Positions 13,945-21,687 of a stretch of 24,487 bases of DNA are shown one piece after another. How positions within the stretch are numbered: position 1 is the stretch's first letter; every line of letters begins with the position of its first letter. A model generated the notes under the pieces. It saw nothing but the letters and a program-made list of their open reading frames with translations. It did no database searches and was not told where the DNA came from. The position numbers were made by a program, and so were the translations under genes. Origin of the DNA: an uncultured Aggregatibacter sp. (GTDB taxonomy: Bacteria > Pseudomonadota > Gammaproteobacteria > Enterobacterales > Pasteurellaceae); the NCBI RefSeq assembly GCF_901873365.1, contig NZ_CABFLM010000061.1:1-24487 (forward strand), given 5' to 3'.

Positions 13945-14636
13945 GTTGTCTTCCTCATTAAATAAAATTCTGCCAGCGCCAAATCTTCCGGGCGGGTAAC
14001 TTTAATATTGTCGCTACGTCCTGCCACTAAGTGCGGTCGAAATCCCGCGAGTTCCATGGCAGAGGCTTCATCAGTCACGGCAAGCTGTTGCTGTTGTGCA
14101 TGGATTAACGCATTTCGTAACAACTCTGCGCGGAAAAACTGTGGCGTCTGCGCCAGCCAAAGTTGGCTGCGATCTTCGGTGCGGGCAATTTGTTGTGAAA
14201 GTAGGGCGCGCTTGATGGTATCCGTTGCCGGAATCGCCAAAATCGCGCCGTTGTCATCATTAATTTCAAGCAATTTATCCAAATCGCCGTGCGTTAAACA
14301 AGGACGTGCCGCATCATGCACCATCACCCAAACATCTGTGTCGGCATTTTGTATCGCCTTTAACCCGTTCAACACAGAATCCGCACGGGTTTCACCGCCT
14401 TTTACCAACGTAATTTTCGGGTTTTGTGTCAGATTAAGTTGAGCAATGTAAGGATCATCCGTAGCCACTGCCAACACGATTTGGCTGATGTGTGGATAAG
14501 ACAGCAACACGTTTAGGGTGTGCTGCAAAATAGGTTGTCCGTGAATAGGAAGGTATTGTTTCGGTTTGTCCGCCTGCATCCGACTGCCAATGCCGGCCGC
14601 CGGCACAACGGCGATAATCTTGCGATTTGAGGTCAT
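13941..14636 (-). CDS. ispD: 2-C-methyl-D-erythritol 4-phosphate cytidylyltransferase
   Basis: IspD joins CTP and methylerythritol phosphate to make CDP-ME, two steps before IspF. The 231-residue protein has the nucleotide-binding motif VPAAGIGSRMQADKPKQYL (Arg19 and Lys26 are the expected catalytic bases). It also has GGETRADSVLNGL, VMVHDAARPC and AQTPQFFRAELL, all typical. One perfect uptake signal lies near the 3' end of the coding region (14029-14037). The ATG shares a base with the ftsB stop codon (TAATG). The ftsB-ispD-ispF order is the usual gammaproteobacterial arrangement. Confidence 0.97.
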   Translation of the reverse strand: MTSNRKIIAVVPAAGIGSRMQADKPKQYLPIHGQPILQHTLNVLLSYPHISQIVLAVATDDPYIAQLNLTQNPKITLVKGGETRADSVLNGLKAIQNADTDVWVMVHDAARPCLTHGDLDKLLEINDDNGAILAIPATDTIKRALLSQQIARTEDRSQLWLAQTPQFFRAELLRNALIHAQQQQLAVTDEASAMELAGFRPHLVAGRSDNIKVTRPEDLALAEFYLMRKTT

Positions 14637-14914
14637 TATTTGTGTTCTTTGACGATGTGATAGAAAGTTTCGTTTGGTTTCACCATTTCATGCTGTAAAC
14701 GGGCGCGTTCTTCAATGGCATCCACCCCTTCTTTTAAGTCTTTAATTTCTGCAGCAATGATTTGATTTCGTTGGGAAAGTTTTTCATTTTCCTGTTGATG
14801 GACGGCGATTTCTTTGGTGGTGTTTTTGTAATCCCAATAGCCGTTTTTGCCGAACCAAAAATCGTATTGGAACAGCACTAAAACTGCGAATAATAAAGAG
14901 AGAAATAAGCGCAT
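14636..14914 (-). CDS. ftsB: Cell division protein FtsB
   Basis: FtsB is a small bitopic inner-membrane protein of the divisome that works with FtsL and FtsQ to activate septal wall synthesis. The 92-residue protein opens with a short cytoplasmic MR, then one membrane segment (LFLSLLFAVLVLFQYDFWF). A periplasmic coiled coil follows (about 30-68), ending in EERARLQHEMVKPNETFYHIV, the conserved FtsB tail. The ATG at 14914 gives the normal family N-terminus; longer in-frame starts up to 15070 add unrelated residues and reach into rpe. No strong ribosome binding site is visible before 14914. It is the first gene of the minus-strand cluster. Confidence 0.94.
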   Translation of the reverse strand: MRLFLSLLFAVLVLFQYDFWFGKNGYWDYKNTTKEIAVHQQENEKLSQRNQIIAAEIKDLKEGVDAIEERARLQHEMVKPNETFYHIVKEHK

Positions 14915-15068
14915 AAAAAACCGGTAAATCGAATCGAAAAAAATTGCGCTTAGTTTACCTTGAATTGCACCAAAATGCGATATTGCCCGCCCTGCGCCGA
15001 ATAATTTCTTAAAAATTGAGGTGTATCGTAGTAAGATAAGGCAATTTTTAATAGCCTGTGAGGTGCCC

Positions 15069-15743
15069 ATGAAACCCTATTTAATTGCTCCTTCCATTCT
15101 TTCTGCTGACTTAGCGCGTTTGGGTGAAGATGTGGAAAATGTCTTAAAGTGCGGTGGTGATGTGATTCATTTTGATGTGATGGATAACCATTATGTCCCG
15201 AACTTAACTTTTGGTCCTGCCGTGTGCAAAGCCTTACGCGATTATGGTATTACTGCGCCCATTGATGTGCATTTGATGGTGAAACCGGTGGATCGCATTA
15301 TCCCCGATTTCGCTAAAGCCGGTGCCAGCTACATTACTTTCCATCCGGAAGCCTCTGAACATATCGACCGCACTTTGCAACTTATCCGCGATAACGGTTG
15401 TAAATCCGGTTTGGTGTTCAACCCGGCAACGCCGTTAAGCTATTTAGATTATGTGATGGACAAAATGGATATCATTTTACTGATGTCGGTGAATCCGGGC
15501 TTTGGCGGACAATCTTTCATTCCGGCAACCTTAGAAAAACTGAAACAGGCAAGAAAACGCATTGATGAGAGCGGATTAGATATTCGTTTAGAAGTAGATG
15601 GCGGCGTGAAAGTCAGCAATATTGCAGAAATCGCTCGCGCAGGTGCGGATATGTTCGTTGCCGGTTCGGCGATTTTCGATCAGCCGGACTACAAAAAAGT
15701 CATTGATGAAATGCGTCAGCAGTTAGCCGCAGTAGGAAAATAA
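15069..15743 (+). CDS. rpe: Ribulose-phosphate 3-epimerase
   Basis: Rpe interconverts ribulose 5-phosphate and xylulose 5-phosphate in the pentose phosphate pathway. The 224-residue TIM-barrel protein begins MKPYLIAPSILSADLARLG. Metal-binding His34 and Asp36 are in DVIHFDVMDNHYVPNLTFGP, His68 in IDVHLM, and the second Asp in EVDGGV. MSVNPGFGGQSF is the phosphate-binding loop. I chose the ATG at 15069 (preceded by GAGGTGCCC) over an in-frame ATG at 15021, which adds residues not found in the family. Two perfect uptake signals are inside the gene (15147-15155, 15367-15375). The gph start is two bases past its stop. Confidence 0.97.
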   Translation: MKPYLIAPSILSADLARLGEDVENVLKCGGDVIHFDVMDNHYVPNLTFGPAVCKALRDYGITAPIDVHLMVKPVDRIIPDFAKAGASYITFHPEASEHIDRTLQLIRDNGCKSGLVFNPATPLSYLDYVMDKMDIILLMSVNPGFGGQSFIPATLEKLKQARKRIDESGLDIRLEVDGGVKVSNIAEIARAGADMFVAGSAIFDQPDYKKVIDEMRQQLAAVGK

Positions 15744-15745
15744 GC

Positions 15746-16420
15746 ATGACAGGACAGTTTAAATTAATCGGTTTTGATTTGGATGGCACCTTGGTGGACA
15801 GTCTGCCTGATTTGGCGCTATCCGTGAATTCAGCATTAGCAGAATTCGATTTACCACAAGCGCCTGAAGCGTTGGTGCTCACTTGGATTGGCAACGGCGC
15901 GCAGATTTTAATTGCCCGCGCGTTAGAATGGGCAACGGCACAATCAGGCAAAACCTTGACGGACGCCCAAATTGCCACATTAAAAGAGCGTTTTAATGTC
16001 TTTTACGGCGAAAATATCTGCAATCGCAGCCGCTTATTCCCTCACGTGAAAGAGACTTTGCAGAAACTCAAAGCCAAAGGTTACCGTTTGGCTGTGGTCA
16101 CTAACAAACCGACACAACACACCCGCCCGGTGTTAAAGGCTTTCGGCATTGAAGACTTATTCGATGAAGTGTTGGGCGGACAATCTTTACCGGCCATCAA
16201 ACCTCACCCGGGCCCGCTATTCTATTTATGCGGCAAATTCGGTTTATACCCAAAACAAGTGCTGTTCGTCGGCGATTCCCGCAACGACATTATTGCTGCG
16301 CATAATGCCGGCTGCCCTGTGGTGGGATTAACTTACGGTTACAACTACAATATTCCGATTGCTGAATCCCATCCGGATTGGGTGTTTGAGGATTTCGCGG
16401 ACTTATTGACGCTTGTTTGA
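15746..16420 (+). CDS. gph: Phosphoglycolate phosphatase, HAD superfamily
   Basis: Gph removes phosphate from 2-phosphoglycolate, a by-product of DNA 3'-end repair. The 224-residue HAD protein has motif I FDLDGTLVDS (nucleophile Asp11, acid/base Asp13), motif II VVTNK, the Lys of motif III in AIKPHPGP, and motif IV VGDSRNDI. The helical cap between motif I and II is the normal size. It lies directly behind rpe, as in E. coli, where both belong to the dam-rpe-gph-trpS run; here trpS follows after a 122-base gap with two palindromes. Substrate is assigned from the rpe-gph context and similarity to Gph. Confidence 0.93.
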   Translation: MTGQFKLIGFDLDGTLVDSLPDLALSVNSALAEFDLPQAPEALVLTWIGNGAQILIARALEWATAQSGKTLTDAQIATLKERFNVFYGENICNRSRLFPHVKETLQKLKAKGYRLAVVTNKPTQHTRPVLKAFGIEDLFDEVLGGQSLPAIKPHPGPLFYLCGKFGLYPKQVLFVGDSRNDIIAAHNAGCPVVGLTYGYNYNIPIAESHPDWVFEDFADLLTLV

Positions 16421-16439
16421 TTGATTCTTCTGAATGGAT

Positions 16440-16506
16440 GGCGCAAACGTCCACGTTTGTGCCTTTATTTAATTTTGGCTACAGCACAAGCGTGGACGCT
16501 TGCGCT
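16440..16506. repeat. Two mutually inverted palindromes (REP/BIME-like) between gph and trpS
   Basis: Unit 1 (16440-16463) pairs GGCGCAAACGT with ACGTTTGTGCC around CC. Unit 2 (16483-16506) pairs AGCACAAGCGT with ACGCTTGCGCT around GG, with one mismatch. The reverse complement of unit 2 matches unit 1 at 20 of 24 positions. The differing bases come in pairs that keep the stems closed. Unit 1 is followed by TTTATTT and may terminate the rpe-gph transcript. Confidence 0.8.
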
Positions 16507-16542
16507 ATCAATAATAAGATTTAAAAAATTAAGGATGTAAAA

Positions 16543-17547
16543 ATGACCAAACCTATCGTGTTCAGCGGTGTACAGCCATCAGGTGAATTGACTATCGGTA
16601 ACTACCTCGGTGCGTTGCGTCAGTGGGTGAAAATGCAGGATGATTATGAATGCCTGTTCTGTATCGTGGATCAACACGCCATCACCGTGCGCCAAGACCC
16701 GTCCGCATTACGCAAAGCCACTTTGGACGTGTTGGCATTATATTTAGCCTGTGGCATCGACCCGGCAAAATCCACGATTTTCATTCAATCTCATGTGCCG
16801 GAACACGCACAGTTGGCTTGGATATTAAATTGTTACACGTATTTCGGCGAAATGAGTCGCATGACCCAATTTAAAGACAAATCCGCCCGTTATGCAGAAA
16901 ACATCAACGTTGGTTTGTTCACTTATCCGGTGTTAATGGCGGCAGACATTTTGCTTTACCAAGCCAACCAAGTGCCGGTGGGCGAAGACCAAAAACAACA
17001 TTTGGAAATCACCCGCGATATTGCGCAACGTTTTAATGCCTTATACGGACAGCACTTTGCTGTGCCGGAAGTGTTCATCCCGAAAGCAGGCGCACGCGTA
17101 ATGTCCTTGCTAGAGCCGGAAAAGAAAATGTCTAAATCGGACGAAAACCGCAACAACGTTATCGGCTTATTAGAAGACCCGAAAGCGGTCGCGAAGAAAA
17201 TCAAACGCGCGGTAACCGACTCTGACGAGCCGCCTGTGATTCGTTATGATGTAAAAAATAAAGCGGGCGTATCCAATCTTCTCGATATTCTCTCCGGCGT
17301 GAGTGGCAAAACCATCGCAGAACTTGAACAAGAATTTGAAGGCAAAATGTATGGTCACTTGAAAGGTGCTGTTGCTGACGAAGTTTCTGCCATGTTGACC
17401 ACGTTGCAAGAACGTTACCATCATTTCCGCAATAACGAAGAATTGCTTCTTCAAATTGCTAAAGACGGTGCCGAAAAAGCCAAAGCACGTGCACAAGAAA
17501 CATTAGCAAAAGTGTATGACGCCATTGGGTTTATTGCGGCGAAATAA
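16543..17547 (+). CDS. trpS: Tryptophanyl-tRNA synthetase
   Basis: TrpS charges tRNA-Trp with tryptophan. The 334-residue class I enzyme begins with FSGVQPSGELTIGNYLGAL, where TIGN (17-20) is the HIGH-type motif. The second signature KMSKS is at 195-199 (EPEKKMSKSDENRN). DQHAITVRQDP, AADILLYQANQVPVGEDQ and the length are as in E. coli TrpS. A ribosome binding site AAGGATG is upstream. A strong terminator follows, so it is the last gene of this plus-strand group; whether rpe-gph transcripts read into it depends on the palindromes upstream. Confidence 0.97.
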   Translation: MTKPIVFSGVQPSGELTIGNYLGALRQWVKMQDDYECLFCIVDQHAITVRQDPSALRKATLDVLALYLACGIDPAKSTIFIQSHVPEHAQLAWILNCYTYFGEMSRMTQFKDKSARYAENINVGLFTYPVLMAADILLYQANQVPVGEDQKQHLEITRDIAQRFNALYGQHFAVPEVFIPKAGARVMSLLEPEKKMSKSDENRNNVIGLLEDPKAVAKKIKRAVTDSDEPPVIRYDVKNKAGVSNLLDILSGVSGKTIAELEQEFEGKMYGHLKGAVADEVSAMLTTLQERYHHFRNNEELLLQIAKDGAEKAKARAQETLAKVYDAIGFIAAK

Positions 17548-17565
17548 CTCGAAACGCTAAAAACG

Positions 17566-17603
17566 AAAAGCTGTTTTGCCTCCCATGACAAAGCAGCTTT
17601 TTT
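17566..17603 (+). terminator. trpS rho-independent terminator
   Basis: AAAAGCTGTTTTG (17566-17578) pairs with CAAAGCAGCTTTT (17589-17601) in a 13-base-pair stem with one U-G pair. The run of T continues to 17603. It begins 18 bases after the trpS stop codon. Confidence 0.9.
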
Positions 17604-17790
17604 AATGGCGTGTCGAGCGATTCATTGTAAAGAGCGGTCAAAAAAGCCACGTTTTTCAATGTTAATCTTGCTAATGATGCCCCTGTTTAAAGATTATTCC
17701 AAAGGTCAATAGAGAGGGCTTGGCTTTAGGAGAAGAGTCATTGTGTGGTTGCCTTTTGGAGGAAAATAGCGACAAGGAAATGCATAAGAA
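17604..17790. other. Non-coding gap between convergent trpS and cysK
   Basis: About 190 bases lie between the trpS and cysK terminators. I see no convincing frame, no RNA gene and no clear repeat. AGAGCGGT at 17632 is a degraded match to the uptake signal. It may simply be spacer. Confidence 0.5.
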
Positions 17791-17835
17791 TAAAAGCGTC
17801 TGGCAAAGAGGCTTTTTAATAAGCTTACCAGACGC
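17791..17835 (-). terminator. cysK rho-independent terminator
   Basis: Arms GCGTCTGG and CCAGACGC (17796-17803 and 17828-17835) are perfect inverted repeats. A smaller inner hairpin (GCTT/AAGC) lies between them. On the minus strand the stem runs into TTTTATT. It lies 30 bases after the cysK stop. Confidence 0.85.
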
Positions 17836-17865
17836 GTTGATCTTTTCTATGTTATTGGATCGTCA

Positions 17866-18813
17866 TTAAATATCAATACCGTCAAAGAGTGCAGTACTCA
17901 AATACCGTTCTGATGCAGACGGTAAAATGACGACAATTAACTTGTCCTTGAACTCAGGCAATTTGGCTAGACGATCCGCGGCGGCAACGGCGGCACCGGA
18001 GGAAATCCCTGCTAAAATACCTTCTTCCGCCATTAAACGACGGGCTGTTGCAATGGCGGTGTCGCTATCTACCGTTTCTACGCGATCAATTAATGAAAGA
18101 TCAAGGTTTTTCGGAATAAAGCCGGCGCCGATCCCTTGAATTTTATGCGGGCCCGGTTTCAGTTCTTGTCCGGCAAGGGTTTGGGTGATCACCGGGGATT
18201 CAGTCGGTTCAACCGCAACAGAGGTAATTTGTTTGCCGTGATCCAATTTAATGGCGCGGGAAATACCGGTAATCGTCCCGCCTGTGCCAACACCGGCAAC
18301 CACAACATCAACCTTGCCTTCGGTGTCTTTCCAAATTTCTTCACCGGTGGTTTTTCGGTGAATTTCAGGGTTTGCCGGATTTTCAAATTGTTTTAACATC
18401 ACATAATGATTTGGGTTGGATGCCACAATTTCTTCTGCTTTGGCGATTGCACCTTTCATGCCTTTCGCGCCTTCGGTTAACACTAAATTGACACCTAAAC
18501 CGCGTAATAAACGTTTACGTTCGGTACTCATGGTTTCCGGCATGGTTAAGGTGATTTTATATCCACGTGCAGCCGCCACATACGCCAAGGCGATTCCGGT
18601 GTTGCCGCTGGTAGCATCCACGATTTCTTTATCTTTGGTTAAAATGCCATCTTTTTCTGCTTGCCAAATCATGTTGGCGCCGATACGGCATTTTACGCTG
18701 TAACTTGGGTTACGGCCTTCGATTTTAACGACGATATTGCCGTTACCGAAATGGTTTAAACGCACTAATGGGGTATTGCCAATGGAATAAGAATTATCGT
18801 TATAAATAGTCAT
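17866..18813 (-). CDS. cysK: O-acetylserine sulfhydrylase A (cysteine synthase)
   Basis: CysK replaces the acetyl group of O-acetylserine with sulfide to give cysteine. The 315-residue PLP enzyme has the cofactor Lys41 in NPSYSVKCRIGANMIW. The substrate loop ATSGNTGIALAY and the PLP phosphate loop GVGTGGTITGISR are present, as is EGILAGISSGAAVAAA. I chose the ATG at 18813, preceded by AGGAG, over an in-frame ATG 39 bases upstream that adds 13 non-family residues. It lies 115 bases behind cysZ, the same order as in E. coli. No CysB site could be recognised with confidence in the gap. Confidence 0.96.
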   Translation of the reverse strand: MTIYNDNSYSIGNTPLVRLNHFGNGNIVVKIEGRNPSYSVKCRIGANMIWQAEKDGILTKDKEIVDATSGNTGIALAYVAAARGYKITLTMPETMSTERKRLLRGLGVNLVLTEGAKGMKGAIAKAEEIVASNPNHYVMLKQFENPANPEIHRKTTGEEIWKDTEGKVDVVVAGVGTGGTITGISRAIKLDHGKQITSVAVEPTESPVITQTLAGQELKPGPHKIQGIGAGFIPKNLDLSLIDRVETVDSDTAIATARRLMAEEGILAGISSGAAVAAADRLAKLPEFKDKLIVVILPSASERYLSTALFDGIDI

Positions 18814-18928
18814 GTTGAGTTCTCCTAATGAACTGACTGAATAGCGTATCACGCTGAAAGTGGTGCTATTTTTATCACAAGATGTTCTTCTCCAAAAATA
18901 GCCAATTCTTCTATTTGATAACTAAAAG

Positions 18929-19759
18929 CTATTTAGGCACCAGTTGCCCATCACTTTTTGGCGGTTTGCCCAAGGACATATTGGAACTTGCACCGTTTGA
19001 CGATTCTGGCGTGGATTTAAAGCGATGACGATATTCTTTTACCCACATGGCGGTTGCGCCACATGCAGCCACCGGAATAACCACCAAGTTCACAATCGGC
19101 ACGAGCATACATAAAGACACCAATCCACCAAATGTTACTGTCATGTTGCGTTTCGTAGCTAACTCATTTTTCATTAGTTCAAAAGGAACTTTATGGTTAT
19201 CGAAAGGATAGTCACAATATTGAATAGCCATCATCCAAGCAGAAAATAAAAACGTGATCAGTGGAATCACGGTTTGTCCGATTAAAGGAATAAAACTTAA
19301 TAAAAACAAGGCGATAATTTTAGGGAGGCTATAAATCAACTTTTGCCATTCCCGCGCCAACATACGCGGTGTATCTTTGATAAACGCCCATAAAGAATCA
19401 TTAGAAATCTCTTCGCCTGTCATCATTTTTTCCACTTTTTCGGCTAATAAACCGTTAAATGGCGCGGCAATAAAACCCGATAACGTAGCAAAAATGAAAT
19501 AATACAACACTAAAATCATGCCGATAATGAGTATCGGCAAAATACCGCCCAACCAACTTAACCAAGAAGGCATATAATCCATCAGATGGCTGACAACATC
19601 TTTGATTTGAAAGACAAAGGCAATAAACAAGCCACCCAGCAATAGGATATTTAATAGCACCGGCATAACGGCAAAACGACGTAAACCTTTTTGTTGAATC
19701 AAATGCCAACCGGTCACAAAATATTCAAAACCGAGTTTGATTTCCTGTTGATTTAACAT
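18929..19759 (-). CDS. cysZ: Sulfate transporter CysZ
   Basis: CysZ is an inner-membrane protein that takes up sulfate for cysteine synthesis. The 276-residue protein has four or more strongly hydrophobic segments. It shows family segments FEYFVTGWHLI near the N-terminus, LSGFIAAPFNGLLAEKVE, and AWMMAIQYCDYPFDNHK. The C-terminal tail (after about 245) is Ser/Pro-rich and probably cytoplasmic and disordered. GAGGGGAA precedes the ATG. Placement just before cysK supports the assignment. It is divergent from zipA, as in E. coli. Confidence 0.93.
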   Translation of the reverse strand: MLNQQEIKLGFEYFVTGWHLIQQKGLRRFAVMPVLLNILLLGGLFIAFVFQIKDVVSHLMDYMPSWLSWLGGILPILIIGMILVLYYFIFATLSGFIAAPFNGLLAEKVEKMMTGEEISNDSLWAFIKDTPRMLAREWQKLIYSLPKIIALFLLSFIPLIGQTVIPLITFLFSAWMMAIQYCDYPFDNHKVPFELMKNELATKRNMTVTFGGLVSLCMLVPIVNLVVIPVAACGATAMWVKEYRHRFKSTPESSNGASSNMSLGKPPKSDGQLVPK

Positions 19760-19901
19760 AAATTCCCCTCACAGAAAAGAGGCTCAGAATACAAAGTGCG
19801 GTAGAAAAAATCAATAAATAAGCAGACCCTATCATCAATTTCATAAAAACATGATAGACTTATGTAAGTTGCGTTAATTTTGTATGATTGGAGAATCGGT
19901 A

Positions 19902-20921
19902 ATGGATTTAAATACAATTTTGATTATTTTAGGGGTAATTGCCCTGCTGGCCTTAGTTGCCCATGGCATTTGGTCAAATCGCCGAGAGAAATCGCAATAC
20001 TTCCAAAATGCCAATACATTCTCGCAAAATCATCAACCGAATCGGTTTACGGCACCGAATCAAGCCGCCAGACCGTCTGCAGAACCGCCAATTGCCAATA
20101 AGCCTGTGCACAGCTTTGTAGAAGAAAATTTACCACAACAGCAAAACTTAGATTTTGATACAACCGCACCAAATAGCACAGGAACGCAATCTATTGAACG
20201 GGCGGTCGATGAAATCAAAATTACGTTGCCAAGCGGCATGTCTAATAATAGTGTTGAACCTCAATATCAAGCTTCCCAGCCAACGCAATCTGCCGTTTTT
20301 AACTCGCCGGAGCAACAGCCTGATACGTTAAATGCAATGACGCAAAGCAGTGTGCAATTCCAATCTTATGCAGATACAAACCGTGTCTCTGTGACGCAAA
20401 TGGAAGAAGAGTATCAAACACCGACGGTATCGCTCACGTCGGTTGAAACAGAACGGCCTCATGAGGAAATATCACAAAACCATGTTGCAGAAACGGTGGA
20501 AAATAACTCACCGAAGGGTAGTAAACCGCCATTTGTTATGTTGTATGTGGTTGCACCGGAAAATCGTGAATTTCATGGTGCGCGCTTAGCGCAAGCCTTA
20601 GAGGGGCTCGGGTTTATTTTTGGTGATCGTCATATTTATCATCGCCATTTAGATTTAACGTCGTCTAGTCCAGTACTTTTCAGCTTAGCAAACTTACGCC
20701 AACCGAATACCTTTAATCCTTATGATATGGAAAACTTTTCTACTGTTGGCATTGTATTGTTTATGGAACTGCCTTCTCCAGGCAATGATATCGTGAACCT
20801 AAAAACCATGATTCGTGCTGCACGCAATTTAGCTGATGAACTTGGCGGTTTCGTGTTAACGGATAAACAAGAGATCTTCAACGATCATACGGAACAGGAA
20901 TACTTGGCTAGCGTAGCTTAA
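19902..20921 (+). CDS. zipA: Cell division protein ZipA
   Basis: ZipA tethers FtsZ to the inner membrane at the septum. The 339-residue protein starts with an N-out membrane anchor (MDLNTILIILGVIALLALVAHGIW split here as residues 1-20 and 21-24). A basic stretch (SNRREKSQY) follows, then a long Pro/Gln-rich disordered linker. The C-terminal FtsZ-binding domain is at about 209-339 (MLYVVAPENREFHGARL, HRHLDLTSSSPVLFSLANL, GIVLFMELPSPGN). The ATG at 19902 matches H. influenzae ZipA and has GGAG upstream; the ATG at 19884 has no ribosome binding site. The expected downstream partner ligA is missing; rpsL follows instead. Confidence 0.94.
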   Translation: MDLNTILIILGVIALLALVAHGIWSNRREKSQYFQNANTFSQNHQPNRFTAPNQAARPSAEPPIANKPVHSFVEENLPQQQNLDFDTTAPNSTGTQSIERAVDEIKITLPSGMSNNSVEPQYQASQPTQSAVFNSPEQQPDTLNAMTQSSVQFQSYADTNRVSVTQMEEEYQTPTVSLTSVETERPHEEISQNHVAETVENNSPKGSKPPFVMLYVVAPENREFHGARLAQALEGLGFIFGDRHIYHRHLDLTSSSPVLFSLANLRQPNTFNPYDMENFSTVGIVLFMELPSPGNDIVNLKTMIRAARNLADELGGFVLTDKQEIFNDHTEQEYLASVA

Positions 20922-20954
20922 TTTATTCCAGCTGTTTAAAAACATTTCCAAATA

Positions 20955-20996
20955 TGACCGCACTTTGGGTTCGTAGTGCTACTCAACGTGCGGTTA
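20955..20996 (+). terminator. zipA terminator formed by an inverted uptake-signal pair
   Basis: A perfect uptake signal ACCGCACTT (20957-20965) and a near copy ending in GTGCGGT (20988-20994) form a 7-base-pair stem, extendable to 9 with a G-U pair. The loop is 24 bases. A U-rich stretch follows. It separates zipA from the str operon promoter. Confidence 0.55.
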
Positions 20997-21047
20997 TTTC
21001 TTTCCTTTATTAAGAACGGCAGTGACGGATTGAAATGGTAGAATCTG

Positions 21048-21076
21048 TTGACAGTTTCCGATTTGAAGACTAGAAT
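21048..21076 (+). promoter_or_regulatory. Strong sigma-70 promoter of the str operon
   Basis: A perfect -35 box TTGACA (21048-21053) and a -10 box TAGAAT (21071-21076) are 17 bases apart. This is the best promoter in the window and suits a ribosomal protein operon. The start site should be near 21083. Confidence 0.85.
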
Positions 21077-21082
21077 TCCCTG

Positions 21083-21102
21083 TCTGTTCTTGTCTGAACA
21101 GA
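21083..21102 (+). other. 5' hairpin in the str operon leader
   Basis: TCTGTTC (21083-21089) and GAACAGA (21096-21102) form a perfect 7-base-pair stem with a 6-base loop. It begins at the predicted transcript start. A 5'-terminal hairpin can protect an mRNA from decay; this role is inferred. Confidence 0.6.
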
Positions 21103-21152
21103 TTCGTAAAACAACATTCTTTAATGAATTTTTATTAAACTGGAGTTTTTTA

Positions 21153-21527
21153 ATGGCAACAATCAACCAGCTAGTACGCAAACCGCGTGTGAAAAAGGTT
21201 GTAAAAAGTAACGTTCCTGCATTAGAGGCTTGCCCGCAGAAACGTGGTGTATGCACACGTGTATACACAACTACACCTAAAAAACCGAACTCAGCATTAC
21301 GTAAAGTATGCCGTATTCGTTTAACCAATGGTTTCGAAGTAACCTCATACATCGGCGGTGAAGGTCATAACCTTCAAGAGCACAGTGTTGTGCTTATCCG
21401 TGGCGGTCGTGTTAAAGACTTACCGGGTGTGCGTTATCACACCGTACGTGGCGCATTAGACTGCGCAGGCGTGAAAGATCGTAAACAAAGTCGCTCTAAA
21501 TACGGCGTTAAACGTCCTAAAGCTTAA
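21153..21527 (+). CDS. rpsL: 30S ribosomal protein S12
   Basis: S12 is a decoding-centre protein of the small subunit. The 124 residues match the bacterial family exactly in length. The loop TPKKPNSALRKV has both lysines (43 and 44 counting Met) where streptomycin-resistance changes arise, so the allele looks wild type there. GHNLQEHSVVLIRGGRVKDLPGVRYHTVRG is likewise typical. The ATG at 21153 follows TGGAG; an in-frame ATG at 21048 lies in the promoter and is not used. First gene of rpsL-rpsG-fusA-tuf. Confidence 0.98.
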   Translation: MATINQLVRKPRVKKVVKSNVPALEACPQKRGVCTRVYTTTPKKPNSALRKVCRIRLTNGFEVTSYIGGEGHNLQEHSVVLIRGGRVKDLPGVRYHTVRGALDCAGVKDRKQSRSKYGVKRPKA

Positions 21528-21687
21528 TGGTTCTCCGTTAAGTAAGGCCAAACGCTAATTAATCATAAATTTAATTAACCACGACTCCAGTAAAGGTGCA
21601 TTTGCACAGCAAGATTTCTCATTAAAATGAGGGGCTTGTAAACGAGTTTTGGGTAATCCTGAAGATAATAAAACGGAGAAATTCGCA
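21528..21687 (+). promoter_or_regulatory. S7 translational control region between rpsL and rpsG
   Basis: TTCTCCGTT (21531-21539), just after the rpsL stop, can pair over nine bases with AACGGAGAA (21672-21680), which contains the rpsG ribosome binding site. CCAAA (21548-21552) can pair with TTTGG (21648-21652). Both flanks resemble the E. coli str operon, where S7 binds this region to repress its own synthesis. The middle holds three small hairpins and makes the spacer (160 bases) longer than the roughly 100 bases I recall for E. coli. Confidence 0.75.

Noticed and set aside
14008..14442. Plus-strand frame of 144 codons opposite ispD
   Set aside because: Antisense shadow of ispD with Cys/Ser-rich low-plausibility sequence and no ribosome binding site.
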